From assembly GCA_934045075.1 (NCBI GenBank), contig OW203736.1, positions 4,698,091 to 4,762,090 of the forward strand: a stretch of 64,000 nt of DNA, in the 5' to 3' direction. Within the stretch, counting starts at the first letter, position 1, and every line of letters starts with the position of its first letter. Below the pieces are notes generated by a model. That model made no database searches. It saw only the letters and a list, made by a program, of their open reading frames with translations, and was not told where the DNA came from. Source of the DNA: Yponomeuta sedellus. Its lineage: Eukaryota; Arthropoda; Insecta; Lepidoptera; Yponomeutidae. The position numbers were made by a program, and so were the translations under genes. Shown piece by piece: positions 33,360-44,267 of the stretch.

Positions 33360-33565
33360 ATATTCTTTATTGCATGTACACCAAGGATTACATAAGAGAC
33401 TCATAAAATAACAGTACAGTACAAGTGGCGGCCTTATTACTAAAAGTAATTTCTTCCAGACAACCATTGACGGAAAAGAAGAAACGGAAACTGAAATACG
33501 GGTAGTCGGCGCAACTAAACAATATTAGATAACATATTATTTTATAGTTGATACACATACATAAA
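33360..33565 (-). mobile_element. LINE 3' end whose tail is the GATA array
   Basis: On the minus strand: 'GGAAGAAATTACTTTTAGTA', 'ATAAGGCCGCCACTTG' and 'GCAATAAAGAATATTC', then (TATC)n. A short repeat, GGGAT/TGGGAT, at about 32309 and 33564 may be its target duplication inside the SINE. Confidence 0.75.
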
Positions 33566-33834
33566 CGATACATGGGATGTTATCTATGTATTTATTATAT
33601 TAAATCTATCGCCGAGTTAGCACCTAGCACAAGTCATTTAGTTTTACTCAGTATAGGGCGAACAAGATCTGTGTAATATGTCCATGAATATTTATTATTT
33701 ATTTATTTATAATTGGATCGAATTGAGAAAAAAAAATCATTGCAGCAAAAACATTTTGTGGGTGAGCTTAGTAGTATTTTCTTCCGACTTCCTTCCATTC
33801 TGCACTTCGATATCATTGAAGTGGAGAATGGAAG

Positions 33835-33925
33835 GGGAAGTAAAATCCTATTTAGAGGCAAAAAATTCCACCCGTGCCAATACTCGAATCCACGCGCTCT
33901 GGCTAACCGTGTCATGGGAAGTAAA
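33835..33925 (-). mobile_element. Short tRNA-Ile-like SINE remnant with 10-bp duplication
   Basis: GGGAAGTAAA at 33835-33844 and 33916-33925 brackets a 71-bp reverse fragment, 'CCTATTTAGAGGCAAAAAAT' through 'CGCGCTCTGGCTAACCGTG'. Confidence 0.6.
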
Positions 33926-34680
33926 GTCGACAGCACATCAACCTTTACACGCGTGCACTCTACTCAGTTAAGTTACTAGTGACTTTGCGACAAAAATGTA
34001 AAGGTTGCCCTGCATAGGCAGCACAATGATGCGAGTAGCGTTTTTTAACGTCATTAGATACGATTTTCATGTACACTAACTGTCAAATATTGTCATTTTA
34101 GCCATACATAACGCTTGACTCGTACGATTAATGCTGCTGTCGACTATACTAGAAAACAATTAGTTTTATAAAGATGAGATTAGTCTTTATAGTACGCCAG
34201 AGAAAAATTTATTGTATTCCACAAGTATATAGAGGTGACTTAGGTAAAAATATGGATCTTTGTGGACCCTGTAGGGCACGCAGCCTTAAAAATTATATGG
34301 AACCTTTATAAATTCCCTATGACGTTTAAATTCTAATTATATTGTTTTATTATCAAATATTCTTATTACTTTATAATTCTGATACAAATATTTTATATAT
34401 GACAGTAGATGTTTTAAGGATTTAATCCTTATTGTGTTCATTACCAATAAACTTCTATTATAGATTATTAAGATTAATCTGTATTTATTTAATTTTATTT
34501 GTTTTGTAGATTAGTGAAATGTATTATCTTCTCAACAAACATGTAAAGGAATACCTAAAATAAAAAAACATGAAAAGAAATATATTAATTAACAAACTAT
34601 TTTGTTAGCACGTCTGATTGCCAGCCACTTTTGTTTCAAATATTTTAGAATTAAAAAAAATATTGGCTTTTTTTGCATCT
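33926..34680. other. Unassigned AT-rich sequence
   Basis: The left edge 'AGTAAAGTCGACAGCAC' with 'CAACCTTTACACGCGTGCAC' is echoed at 53390-53440. Otherwise nothing recognised. Confidence 0.35.
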
Positions 34681-34684
34681 ACTT

Positions 34685-34920
34685 AATGAGATGATTTACA
34701 CAGCGTCCAGTGGTATCTTCGCTCACACTAGATGGGTGAAGGGACCAATCCGACCCTGTAGTGCCTGGGACAAGGTTTTATAGATGGTGTAGGCTTGCCC
34801 AGCATCCATAACATCCTGACAGCATAGTCGGCCTAGCCCACAGGAAAGACTAGTCAATACGTGCGGAGCCAACACCGTCAACGAGTGGTATTGCGACTAC
34901 AAATTCGCAAATGTACGTAA
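34685..34920 (-). mobile_element. SINE family 2 fragment with internal deletion
   Basis: 'GATGATTTACACAGCGTCCA' through 'CTAGTCAATACGTGCGGAGC', then directly 'CCGTCAACGAGTGGTATTGC'. The tRNA-like head is absent. Confidence 0.6.
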
Positions 34921-35520
34921 CTATAGGTAGAAATAATTTTAGACTATAGGTTTAAATTAATTAGCTTGATTTGAATGAATAAATTTGCATTCCCCTTAAC
35001 GAAAGCCCAAAACACAAAGTGGAACAGCAAATTATCGTTCAAAGTATGGAATTCAGTCGTTATCAATTACATTTAGATTTTATTGCTTTACATTCCGGTA
35101 GTCAGACCAGACGGTCAAAAGATCGAGGCATCCAAATAATAAACCTCGCATAACGGCAAACTAACTTTCCACAAAATTAGTCTATTTTCCATTAACAACT
35201 AACTTAAACAACCTCGTAAAAGTGTAACTCAATACCGGCGTCACAAGCCAACAGCGTAAATTCGATTCTACCACATCGGCAATAAAGTTTAATTTGAATT
35301 GATTTCTTCAAACGAAAATTTGCAAATATAAATATCAAGCTTTTTTACGACTCCTGTCAGCAGTGGTACTAAAAACTGAATTGTTGGGGATTATTTTATT
35401 GGCTGTCACACATAATGATACGGATTAGAAGGTCTAGTCTTCTGTTGCTGCTCAACCAAATATTTTTACCGGGATTCGTCGCTTGACTGAATCCTGAAAG
35501 ATATCTTTCGTTTCATAGAT
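34921..35520. other. Unassigned AT-rich sequence
   Basis: No feature supported. Confidence 0.35.
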
Positions 35521-35771
35521 ATAGTCTATTTATTCATACTTGTCCAATGTAGTAAAAAAGATGCTATCCTTAAAGTGTGACTTTTTAGTCCAAAACTTCC
35601 ATAAATGAAGTAACCTGGAACACTCTTTTAGATAACACGCTGCCAATTTTATAAACATAGTTCATGATAGTTCATATATTTGCAAGAAAATGTCTATTTT
35701 AGGCATCTAATCTCAATTTTAAGGTTAGAATCTTGTTTACTAAATTGGACAAGTAAGAATAAATAGACTGT
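35521..35771. mobile_element. MITE with TAGTCTATTTATTC inverted repeats
   Basis: The left 'TAGTCTATTTATTCATACTT' and right 'AAGTAAGAATAAATAGACTG' continue as GTCCAAT/ATTGGAC; arms about 35 bases, total about 250 bp. Confidence 0.7.
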
Positions 35772-35773
35772 AG

Positions 35774-35930
35774 ATAGATAGAATATTATTTATTGCACAC
35801 AGAAATTACAGTAACACCTTATTATTAAAAGCGGCCTTATTACTAAAAGCTATTTCTTCCAGGCAACCATAGACGTAGACAAGAAGGAAATTAGAGACGG
35901 GTAGTCGGTGCAATACAGAAATATTGTAAT
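35774..35930 (-). mobile_element. LINE 3' end with short GATA tail
   Basis: 'GATAGATAGAATATTATTTA', 'GCGGCCTTATTACTAAAAGC' and 'ATTTCTTCCAGGCAACC'. An unexpanded counterpart of 33360. Confidence 0.65.
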
Positions 35931-35959
35931 TAGGGATTCCACGAAATTCATCAACATTA

Positions 35960-36200
35960 ATTACTTCTACTTTATTAATGATTCGCGATGCTTATACAAT
36001 TATATATTAAACAGGTCTTCTTCTTCTTCTTCAGGCTATATTATGTAGTCCACTTCTGGACATAGCCCTCTCCTAATGAGCGCCATAGCGCCCTGTCTTC
36101 AGCTTGCCGCATCCAGCAGCTGCCTGCAGTTTTTCGCGTTCCGTTTCGTTTTCCTTAAACAGATCTAATCTTGATTATTTATTAGGTAAAATCGTTATTA
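35960..36200. mobile_element. ACGGGTCTAAT-family MITE split by an RTE fragment
   Basis: 'GATTCGCGATGCTTATACAA' and 'ATATTAAACAG' at the left, 'AGATCTAATCTTGATTATTT' at the right. The insert at 36015-36164 is a reverse RTE 3' end with a TTC-rich tail. TTAAACAG at 36007-36014 and 36165-36172 is its 8-bp duplication. Confidence 0.65.
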
Positions 36201-36257
36201 CTTGAGGGGTAGGTGGTCTACCCTCAAGTCCCTTTTAGTTTCCCGCAGCGGGCAGAC

Positions 36258-36600
36258 ACACGATCGTTATCGTTATCAACCCTTGCATGTCCCCACTGCT
36301 GGGGCACGGGTCTCTTACTGCATCGCAGGAAGGTAAGTCCATATCCACCACGGGGTTCAAGACCGAGATGGTGGAGGATTGTAAGATAGTGGCGGGCCTT
36401 ACCGTCAGAAGTTATCAAGCCGCCCATAAGGCCTCTGACATGGCTTAATGACTGCCATTACATGCCAGCCGGCACCACCTGCTTGATGTGTCTTGCGAAG
36501 CACAGAAGCGCTCAGAAAAATGCCAGTAGCGGTAGTCGCGAGAGGGTCACCCATTCTGCACCTGACCGTCTTCCGCGTCTGTTGTTGTTTAAGGAGCAAG
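36258..36600 (-). mobile_element. 5S-derived SINE, near full length, reverse
   Basis: A (GTTATC)n-like tail, 'GTTATCAACCCTTGCATGTC', the full body, and decayed 5S-like end 'GTAGTCGCGAGAGGGTCACC', 'CACCTGACCGTC'. Confidence 0.65.
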
Positions 36601-36712
36601 CGCTTCTGTCAGTAATAATAATTCTGTCCTGTTTGTTAATCTGTCTTTTAGGTTGAAAATATCTGTGTAATTTCTTTTTTTATGTACAATAAAGTGTTCT
36701 CTTTGTATAATT
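36601..36712 (+). mobile_element. LINE 3' terminal fragment
   Basis: Ends 'TATGTACAATAAAGTGTTCT', matching the AATAAA end of the GGCCGCCA-tail family. Confidence 0.4.
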
Positions 36713-37271
36713 AATAACGCCATAGCTGAACGCAATTGATTTAAATAAAATCGGTGATTCTATTTAAATCATATTGCAATTTGTCTATTAGTGAAATTTC
36801 GGAAAAAATCGAACGTAATATTTAATTTGTATTTTTTCAACGTCGAATTTTAATTCCAATTAAAACTTCACGGAATGTCTCCGTACGAATGAATGGTTTG
36901 TAAATGAGTTTTGAAGAGCCAGGACACATTTTGGTTGATTGGTATATTATTTTAGTTTCTGTCTTAAAATGTGAGGGTTATATATTTAATCTCAGGTAAT
37001 TTATTTATCGTATGGCATCTTAAAATGGGCTCACAACCAGACACAATGCGTTTATAATTAATAATAACGAAATGTCAAATATTTTAAGTCAAAATTTACA
37101 ATTATTAAGGTACGTAACCGAGTCGCCGGAGAGGTTAAGGTTAAGTATAGGCAATAAATACCCAAAAAATATTTTGTCTATTTTTATCTTCGATCACCTG
37201 ATATTATATAAAACACGTTTTCACAATTCAGAAGAAAATAACCTAATCAAAGCATAACCATTAACAGGAGG
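36713..37271. other. Unassigned AT-rich sequence
   Basis: No feature supported. Confidence 0.35.
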
Positions 37272-37500
37272 TACATCATATACTTCAAACTTTTGTAATT
37301 TTGCTGAGGGTAGTAAACTAACCGTTAATGCTTTCAAAAAGACGCCTACCATCTCAGTCATCCGAGATCACGGCACCTGTAAAAGTGCCGAAACGTTGGA
37401 AAATTGTAAAAATGTAATAAACGAGCATAAATCCGTATAAAAACAGTTTTAAGTATGTCTAGTGCTCGTGTTAACCTTAGAAAATACAATACATCATATA
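37272..37500 (-). mobile_element. GAAACGT-family element with 11-bp duplication
   Basis: TACATCATATA at 37272-37282 and 37490-37500. The plus strand contains 'CCGAGATCACGGCACCTGTA', then 'AAAGTGCCGAAACGTTGG' (GGCAC/GTGCC hairpin then GAAACG). The end is 'GTGTTAACCTTAGAAAATAC'. Confidence 0.7.
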
Positions 37501-38019
37501 TTATTAATTTGATTTTTTAAGAAATATTCATTCAGTTTTTCCATTGAGTGCTTATCTATTTATCTTTAATTTAATTTCATTTATTGCTAGACGAGAAGCT
37601 ACGGCAACGTCATCTGCATAATTTTATAGGTCAATAAAATTCTAGCTTCTAAAATTTAATTTTTATGCGGGCTGAAGTGAATCTTCTGGCTGAAGTGAAT
37701 CTTCTGTTACACTCTGGTTTGTGGAATAGTGTGGACGTCATATAAAATGTTCTCCTTATTGGACATAAAAGTGCGATTGTGTATCAAACAATGGGTAAGA
37801 AGGTGTAATCTAGGATTAGAGTTGTAAAACTTAACGGGATCTGGGTTTAATAATTTGGAATCTTTATTGCAATTCTTTATCTATTGATAACAAAGGCTGT
37901 GGAAGTTCTGTATTAAACATGGTATTTTTGATTTAACAAACACCTCAAGACCGTTTTCCATACTGATAATATTATTTGAGACTGAAGAAACTGTTATCAT
38001 TAAGCAAAAGTTTAAAAAA
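37501..38019. other. Unassigned AT-rich sequence
   Basis: A local duplication 'GGCTGAAGTGAATCTTCTG' near 37680-37710. Otherwise nothing. Confidence 0.35.
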
Positions 38020-38020
38020 T

Positions 38021-38080
38021 GTTTACACTATTTTTATTTTTAATGCACTAACCCGTGCTAAGGAACAAATTTAAATTTAA
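38021..38080 (-). mobile_element. Terminal fragment of the tRNA-Ile-like SINE
   Basis: 'ACACTATTTTTATTTTTAAT' and 'GCACTAACCCGTGCTAAGGA' only. Confidence 0.6.
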
Positions 38081-38332
38081 ATTTAAGTTGTTTTATGTCA
38101 TGAAGATTAATATTCCCGAAGAGGAAAACGGAAAAATGGTAGCTGACTCAGCAAGCGCTGAGTATAGAAACTTATGTTGGGTTTGGCTAATTTTCAGTCA
38201 GTCAGATAAGAAAAGCAAATCCATTAACCCTACAGAAAAACGGTAAAATAAAATGCGGAATTTCAATATATAACTTCGTCAAACCAAGTTCAAAGGTGTT
38301 GTACCAAATTTTCCTTTTATTTATAAGTTGGT

Positions 38333-38432
38333 CGGCATCAACCCTTGCATGTCCCCACTGCTGGGGCACGGGTCTCTTAGTGCATCGCAGGAAGGTTAGG
38401 CCATACTCCACCACGAGGGCCAAGTCTGAGGC
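38333..38432 (-). mobile_element. 5S-derived SINE 3' fragment
   Basis: 'GGCATCAACCCTTGCATGTC' to 'CCACGAGGGCCAAGTCTGAG'. Confidence 0.6.
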
Positions 38433-39185
38433 TCCGTCCATTCCGTGTACTTATGTAACTATTTGTACAGAAAACTTCGATACGTTTGAACTTGAGTTAT
38501 GTACGAAGTTCGATTTATTTATTTTCGTTCTACTGTATTTACGACGACACTACAGACTAGAAAAAAAATTAAAAACTAGGAAACTACACATAACAAATAA
38601 CAAATAAAAAAGCGGTCAAATCTACATGTGCGTGTTTAAAGAATTATTCTTTGGAGAGGTAACCCTGTAGGTATGTTCAAGATTGTATAGAATGCTTTTT
38701 CTTATTAAGTGTACACATTAATGGGAGCACCCAAACAAACCTCACACACTCAAGACCAGTGGTCTACCCACGACGCTCCCTGTGAAATATTCCTAAATCA
38801 ATATGAAACTTGCACCGGCGAATCGATACAGTCCAGTTCACAAGGTCGCTAATTGTGATACAGAGCCGTGAGAGCATTCAATTAGGTCCGAGCTTAATTG
38901 CGCCTTGATAAAGTTAAGTTCTAAGTGAACTATCTTCGGAACTGAGTTAACTGACCATTATCTAAGCCTTTGTGCTGGCGTCGCAGCGTTCGACGCCTAA
39001 TTGGGGAGGTTGTCCGGGAAGGGCGGAGTGGATGTGCCTGTGGGTGTGGATAGGACGCTTTGAGAAAAAAATTGTACGTAAAAAATTACATGGCTGGAGG
39101 ACAGCTGTGTTTGTGTACGAACAAAAGGGAAGGTAAAGAAGTAGGTAGCGAAAATAAGCATTACAATAACAAAGTCATTAAGTGA
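38433..39185. other. Unassigned sequence
   Basis: No gene or repeat supported. Confidence 0.3.
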
Positions 39186-39286
39186 ATTCAATTCATTTAT
39201 TCATTGATTCGTCCGTTTGTTCGTTTATTCATTCGTTCGTTCATTCGTTCGTTCTTCCGTTCGTTCGTTCGTTTATTTATTCATAG
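39186..39286. repeat. Degenerate TTCG/TTCA microsatellite
   Basis: Imperfect tetranucleotide run alternating TTCG, TTCA and TTTA units. Confidence 0.8.
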
Positions 39287-39459
39287 ATTCACACTGACCA
39301 GGCATAAACAATTACATCTAAAATTGCTACATGATGTGCATAGATATACACAATAAATTACCTGGTATACATAGCAAAACAACTTGTAAAAAACTCCTTT
39401 TTCGGTATCTCACAGATAACTGTTTTTATTCCGTAATGGCATATCTAAATATAAAAAAT

Positions 39460-39710
39460 AAATAAATATAAATATTCATGGACTTATTACACAGATCTCG
39501 ATAGCCCTATACTAAGTACAACTAAATGACTTGTGTTTTAGGTGCTAACTCGACGATAGATTTAATACAATAAATACATAGAGAACATCCAAGACCCGAG
39601 ACAAACAAGAAAAGTTCGTTTCCTAGTTTGACCCGGCTGGGGATCGAACCCGAGACCTTCGGTTTTACAGTCAGCGTGCCAAGCCGCTGCGCCACCGAGG
39701 CCGTCTAGAC
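39460..39710 (-). mobile_element. SINE family 3, uninterrupted copy
   Basis: Reverse tRNA-like head 'GGGGATCGAACCCGAGACC' with 'AGCGTGCCAAGCCGCTGCGC' at 39630-39705. Body and 3' region extend left to 'TATTCATGGACTTATTACAC'. It serves as the intact reference for 32186-33710. Confidence 0.7.
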
Positions 39711-39969
39711 TATGGGCCGACTACTATAATAAGTTATAAGGGTTTTCCACAGTGATGATAGATCTAATATTATAGTTTTAAGAATATATCTATAATCATT
39801 AAGAATAGTCCCTAAAAAACTTTATAATAGTTTTAAGCAAACACTGGCCTGGGTAGTATGACGACGCTATTCGCGCATTTTAAATGTCAAACGTCGCGGC
39901 TTTCCACACATTAATAGTCAATACATGACAATTTAGCTCCAAGAAACGCGTGGCTCGTGCCATCGTACT

Positions 39970-40215
39970 ACTCCGGCTGGGAATAAATCACTTGAGTTAA
40001 GCAAGCAACAGCGGTCAGGAGCTGGATGGATGACCGTCCCGTGACTACAGCTAATAGCGAAAAATGGCCACTTGACTTTTTTCCGAGGCCCGCCATTGTC
40101 TTACCATCCTCCACCAACCCGACATGGCCGCCGTGGTGGAGTATGGCCTAACCTTCCTGTGATGCAGGAAGAGACCCGTGCCCCAGCAGTGAGGACATGC
40201 AAGGGTTGATATCGA
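39970..40215 (+). mobile_element. 5S-derived SINE with internal deletion
   Basis: 5S-like part 'AATCACTTGAGTTAAGCAAG', 'GGAGCTGGATGGATGACCGT', then a jump to 'GGCCCGCCATTGTCTTACCA' and the normal 3' end. Confidence 0.7.
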
Positions 40216-40239
40216 ACTGCTTTTCGGAATGCTGCTTCG

Positions 40240-40445
40240 CAACAAACTTTCGTCTTATCCACACCAAGCTGGCAGGTATGGGGTCTGGCGTCGCCAGTTG
40301 CAGCACTAATCGAGTTATTGTGAGCGGCACAATGCGGCAATCAGCGCGCCCTCTGCCGGACGCTGCTCGGCCGCCGCACGGACGCTGCACGGAGACTGCA
40401 CCTGTGAGCGGAGACGGAAGGTGTGACAAACGGGTGTGGCTGATA
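40240..40445. other. Locally GC- and CpG-rich patch
   Basis: 40340-40440 is rich in CpG ('GGACGCTGCTCGGCCGCCGC' with repeated GGACGCTGC). It stands out from AT-rich flanks and matches no repeat here. It could be a promoter or untranslated exon; no transcript signal proves it. Confidence 0.3.
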
Positions 40446-40611
40446 ATGTACAGGGTGTGCAGCTATGCTGGATGGAGAAACAGTCCTTTTAATTATTAAA
40501 GGTAGGATCAATACTTCGAATGGCACCGCAGGTCATCCTGAATGGTGTGAGACTCAAATTAGTCGTTTCCGATACGCTACAAATCAGAAGTCTTTTTAAG
40601 CTATTTTGCAT

Positions 40612-40885
40612 GGTTTAATATTGCTTTTAATTACATTGAGACATGCATTACATTACACGGTTAACTATTGCTTTAATTTCATTGCTTCAATCGCGTTGAT
40701 ACGTCAAACTATATTACACAGTTCAATGTTGCTTTCAATCTCATTTTTTCAATCACATTGAAACATATATTGCACGATTTAATATTGCTTCAGTCGCATT
40801 GTAACGTCAATTTATATTAAACGGTTCAATATTGCTTGCAATTTCATTGCTTCAATGGCATGGAAACGTCGTAGTACATTTCAAT
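40612..40885. repeat. Degenerate CAAT-rich minisatellite, five units of 47-63 bp
   Basis: Units begin near 40612, 40659, 40720, 40776 and 40823 with TTYAAT-ATTGC and share 'CATTGCTTCAAT', 'CATTGAAACGTC' and 'TATATTACACGG' variants. Length and sequence vary between units. Confidence 0.7.
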
Positions 40886-41555
40886 GCCGAGCTCAATTTC
40901 ATTGAAAGCTATGATTTTCAATGCCATTGACGTATACGTAAATCACTGTGGAAATCAGCAAAGTCGTTCAAGTTGTTCCATTGCTTCAACGTGGTAGAAC
41001 CATGTAATAACGGCATTATTACAGTACCACTTTGCTCGAAAAATATTAATTACTTTTGAAGTTCCTGCCTGGAACTTGAACGTCAAGGGATAGGCACAAT
41101 ATTAGCATAGCTCCCTGACAATTTTCAATAAATACTCGTAATAGATATGACAGTTCTCTTTTGTATTCAAAATATAAAGGACAAATTTATGGTGAGTGCC
41201 ATATTATGTAAATTGCTGGTATGATATTTACCAAAGGCATGGTTCGGAGTTCTAGGTAAACATGATTTCATTTCATCACAGTGCCGTGCTCAAGATTGTG
41301 TAGAGTATCAGTAGTCAGACCATCATTTCAATAGTCTCATAACATCTTCAACACCGCCGGAAAACAATGTACGTCATTGGCCGATTGTCCCAAATCTCTA
41401 AGCATATACGGCATATGACTTGCGCATTTCTTCTTAATTAAGACAGTTTCACTCAATGAAAAGGATGGGTTTAAACATTCAAGCACGGGGAATCTAGTGC
41501 TAAGTAAATATCACACGACCTACCACCGGACCAGTCTGCGGACGTGCTGATTGTT
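40886..41555. other. Unassigned sequence
   Basis: No feature supported. Confidence 0.3.
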
Positions 41556-41559
41556 GCGG

Positions 41560-41755
41560 TCAGTCCGCTGCAAGAAACTAAGTCACTTGAGGGTAGACCA
41601 CCTGCCTTCGCTACCATAACCGATTGCGTTCGCCACTTCAGCCTACCCGTGACCACGGCCACTGCAACGTAGTCGAAACGTCAGCAATTAAAGTAATTAC
41701 ATTTTCCTAATAAATAATCGTGATTAGGCCGATTTAATATAAAATTACAGCTTGG
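41560..41755 (+). mobile_element. GAAACGTC-family fragment joined to ACGGGTCTAAT-type end
   Basis: 'CACTTGAGGGTAGACCACCT', 'CCCGTGACCACGGCCACTGC', 'GTCGAAACGTCAGC', then 'AATAAATAATCGTGATTAGG'. The first block recurs inverted at 36199-36228. Confidence 0.45.
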
Positions 41756-42024
41756 CTATATCGATGAGCCCAAAGATCCTCTAACAGTCCAAAAGGAGGT
41801 TTTGTGTCAATTTTTTCTCTAAAATGATCTAGATACTTGAAACGTTCCTTAAGTCACAATTTCTGTATAATTTTGACTACAGTGCTTTGATTTGATTTAA
41901 TGACACTTGCTTGATTACTTGGATGGTCAATACCGATGTTGTTCACACTATCTCAGCAGCTATTAACCGGACCAGTAAGGCCCGTTGATTCCCAGTGCAG
42001 TCACGCGCGCTCGTCAGCCGAACA

Positions 42025-42060
42025 TGGCCGCCCCGATGAATAGAACGTCCACCTCTATTG
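42025..42060 (+). other. Weak candidate first coding exon
   Basis: 'GCCGAACATGGCCGCCCCGA' has ATG in good context (A at -3, G at +4), opening a 12-codon frame that ends at ATT|GTAAGT, a consensus splice donor. 'GTGCAGTCACGCGCG' upstream resembles an initiator plus CpG-rich leader. There is no downstream exon in the window to confirm it. Confidence 0.2.
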
Positions 42061-42174
42061 TAAGTTAATGTACTTACGATACTTGATGTGTGGCGCTTGG
42101 TCCAAGTGGGGAGATGCTGGATGCTGTAGGTTGGGTCCAGGGAAGAAGGAGACCAGCCTTTCTATTACGTACTA

Positions 42175-42300
42175 TTCCACTCCATCGAGTTAAGCATTTA
42201 GACGACTACAAAGTGTCAAAATATGCACGGATTTAACCGCTGGAGTAGCTTAAAAAAAGTAAAAATCAACGTCACTCAACTCAATGGCGATGTACATAAT
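42175..42300 (+). repeat. Repeat shared with 55495-55625
   Basis: 'GTAGCTTAAAAAAAGTAAAA' and 'ATCAACGTCACTCAACYC' with matching flanks occur in both places; class unknown. Confidence 0.5.
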
Positions 42301-42559
42301 AGAATCCTGAATTTCGCAGAGTGGTCTAGTGCGAGAAATTTGGTTAAGTTGTTAAGAGTTAGATACAATGTTATTCCTCGAAAACGGATCACGACCTGTG
42401 AAGCAGCCATCCTGAAAAGCAGCAACAAAACTTTGTTAACAAAGATCTACTTTCTGTCAATATCAAGTTAGTAGGCTATTCGATTTTCACTATTTAGTAT
42501 TGAGTGACAACGCGTATGTCTCTTACAGACAATAAGTAATGATGTACACCATTTGAAGA

Positions 42560-42760
42560 CCTCTGTGGTGTAGCGGTAGCGCATCTGCATACCATGCAAG
42601 AGGTTCCGGGTTCAAATCCCGGCTGGAGACAAAAAAAACCACAGGTCTTAGATGTTTAAGTTTGTGACGTCGTTGTCACTGGTTCCCACGACACAGGGTA
42701 TCCTAGTGTGGGACCAGAAGCAATGTATATGCCTGTATGTAAATTTTATGTTATAGAACG
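42560..42760 (+). mobile_element. tRNA-derived SINE (GTCTCCAGCC family), forward
   Basis: A box 'GTGTAGCGGTAGCGCATCTG', B box 'GGGTTCAAATCCCGG', an A-rich junction, then 'GTTTAAGTTTGTGACGTCGT' and 'CACGACACAGGGTATCCTAG'. Confidence 0.65.
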
Positions 42761-43114
42761 TTGGCTCAAGTGCAAGTCCACCTTGCACAGTAGTGTGCAC
42801 ACGTGCACACTGTACTCGCGCTTGGCACCAGTCATTACGAATTGTCAGAAGCATCATATTTGTTGTTAATTATATCTGTAACTCACTACTGGGTACTCTC
42901 CAATTGTTTTGCAATTCTTGTTATTGCTCTTTTAGATTGCTGTTCTGTGTAAACTCCATGTAGATTTAGTTCATTTTTAGTTCGATTATCCGTTGTTGTC
43001 ACCCAATGCGAAGTACAATATTTTTGTGTACTCTTGTTCACTTCGGTTGTTTCATTAATTTGACAGTTTCACATTGGGCCATGAAACTAACTTCCCTGTA
43101 CACGATGTACTTTT
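42761..43114. other. Unassigned sequence
   Basis: Contains 'GTGTGCACACGTGCACAC', a local palindromic GT/AC stretch near 42792. No gene supported. Confidence 0.3.
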
Positions 43115-43300
43115 TCTGGTTACCAAACCACAGGGTATTTTAGTTTGGGACCGGGACGAGTGATTCTGTTGTGTGGATACCCTGTGCTATTATAACCAAA
43201 AGGACATCGCAAACATAGAAAGTAATTAAGTTAAGGATATCACGATCTTGGAAATACACTCAGACTGAGGCCATGTGTACAATTGTGCGGTGGCCCCAGA
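43115..43300 (+). repeat. SINE family 4 fragment
   Basis: 'GGTATTTTAGTTTGGGACCG', 'GGATACCCTGTGC' and 'ACACTCAGACTGAGGCC' belong to the family at 28605 and 53695. Confidence 0.4.
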
Positions 43301-43358
43301 ATTCGAAGAGAATTTGACCCACCACCAGTGGTGGGTCAAATTCTCTTCGAATTCTGGG
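43295..43358. repeat. 64-bp near-perfect palindrome
   Basis: 'CCCAGAATTCGAAGAGAATT' onward is matched exactly by its reverse complement. Only the central two bases (43326-43327) are unpaired, giving a 31-bp stem. Confidence 0.95.
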
Positions 43359-43559
43359 TCGAATTGAGTGTGATTTCCAAAGATCCAGACCTTTGGCAAT
43401 CAGACGTCATATTGAATCATATTGCAAAATGTCATATGTCCAAAAAACATGATTTTCGTTTTTTCATTTAAATTGAAGGAAATCTTGATTCCGAATGTAA
43501 GTGTAAGAAATTATAGTTTCAGCCTAAGGAGTAAGGATTATGATCGTTCGTTATTGTTA

Positions 43560-43612
43560 TCGTTATTAACCCTTGTATGTCCCCATTGCTGGGGCACGGG
43601 TCTCTTCCTGAT
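43560..43612 (-). mobile_element. 5S-derived SINE 3' terminal fragment
   Basis: 'TTATTAACCCTTGTATGTCC' with an upstream TTATTGTTATCG tail. Confidence 0.5.
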
Positions 43613-43794
43613 TAATCCTTGATTAATTATTAATCAAGGATTATGATGGCTTACTATCTTCGTAATTCATAATTTTTAAATTTTTCATTAAAATTTGGGG
43701 AAAAAACGTATTTTTTTTTGACATGGGACTTTTTGCAATATGAACGATGATAACGTTTTTTTAAATACATTATTAGAATATCAGTGGTCTGAAA

Positions 43795-43900
43795 CCTTAT
43801 CAGCTGAAGATGCGACCGGGCACTAGCCATCAGTCTTCTCGTGACCACAATGACTGTAACGTCGTTGAAACGTCGAGGTAAAATAGCAAAAAATTACTAC
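43795..43900 (+). mobile_element. GAAACGTCG-motif fragment
   Basis: 'AGCTGAAGATGCGACCGGG', 'CTCGTGACCACAATGACTG' and 'GTTGAAACGTCGAGG' parallel 41600-41680. Confidence 0.4.
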
Positions 43901-44267
43901 GCGATTAAGTCTCGAAAATATTCTAATAGTGAACGACGATATTGGAAATGTAAAATCTCTTATAACTTGGGTCACGCCGGAGCAAACTCGAAGCACTAGA
44001 ATGGAGATGCGAGCCTGCCAGGAAGCTTCAGCCTTTGTTCCTCAGACTCATGATAAAAACGTCAGGAATTCACCGGCCGGGCTTATTGTTTTGCGACCCG
44101 TTCCTTTGTTTATTTATCTGTTTGCTTATTGCAAACTTGTTGCGGCTAAAGGGTGATTTAGTGCAGTTTTCGATGGCGACACGTTAGGCGCGGTGCGTGG
44201 CGTCGGGATTCGGGGAGTCTCTTCCGAAAATGGACAGATTTAGAAATACAAATGATCTCTCAGTACA
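43901..44267. other. Unassigned sequence
   Basis: A 75-codon frame at 43929-44156 shows no recognisable domain. Confidence 0.3.

Noticed and set aside
42565..42640. Genuine tRNA gene
   Set aside because: The tRNA-like head is followed by a body shared with 29105-29425, so it is a SINE.
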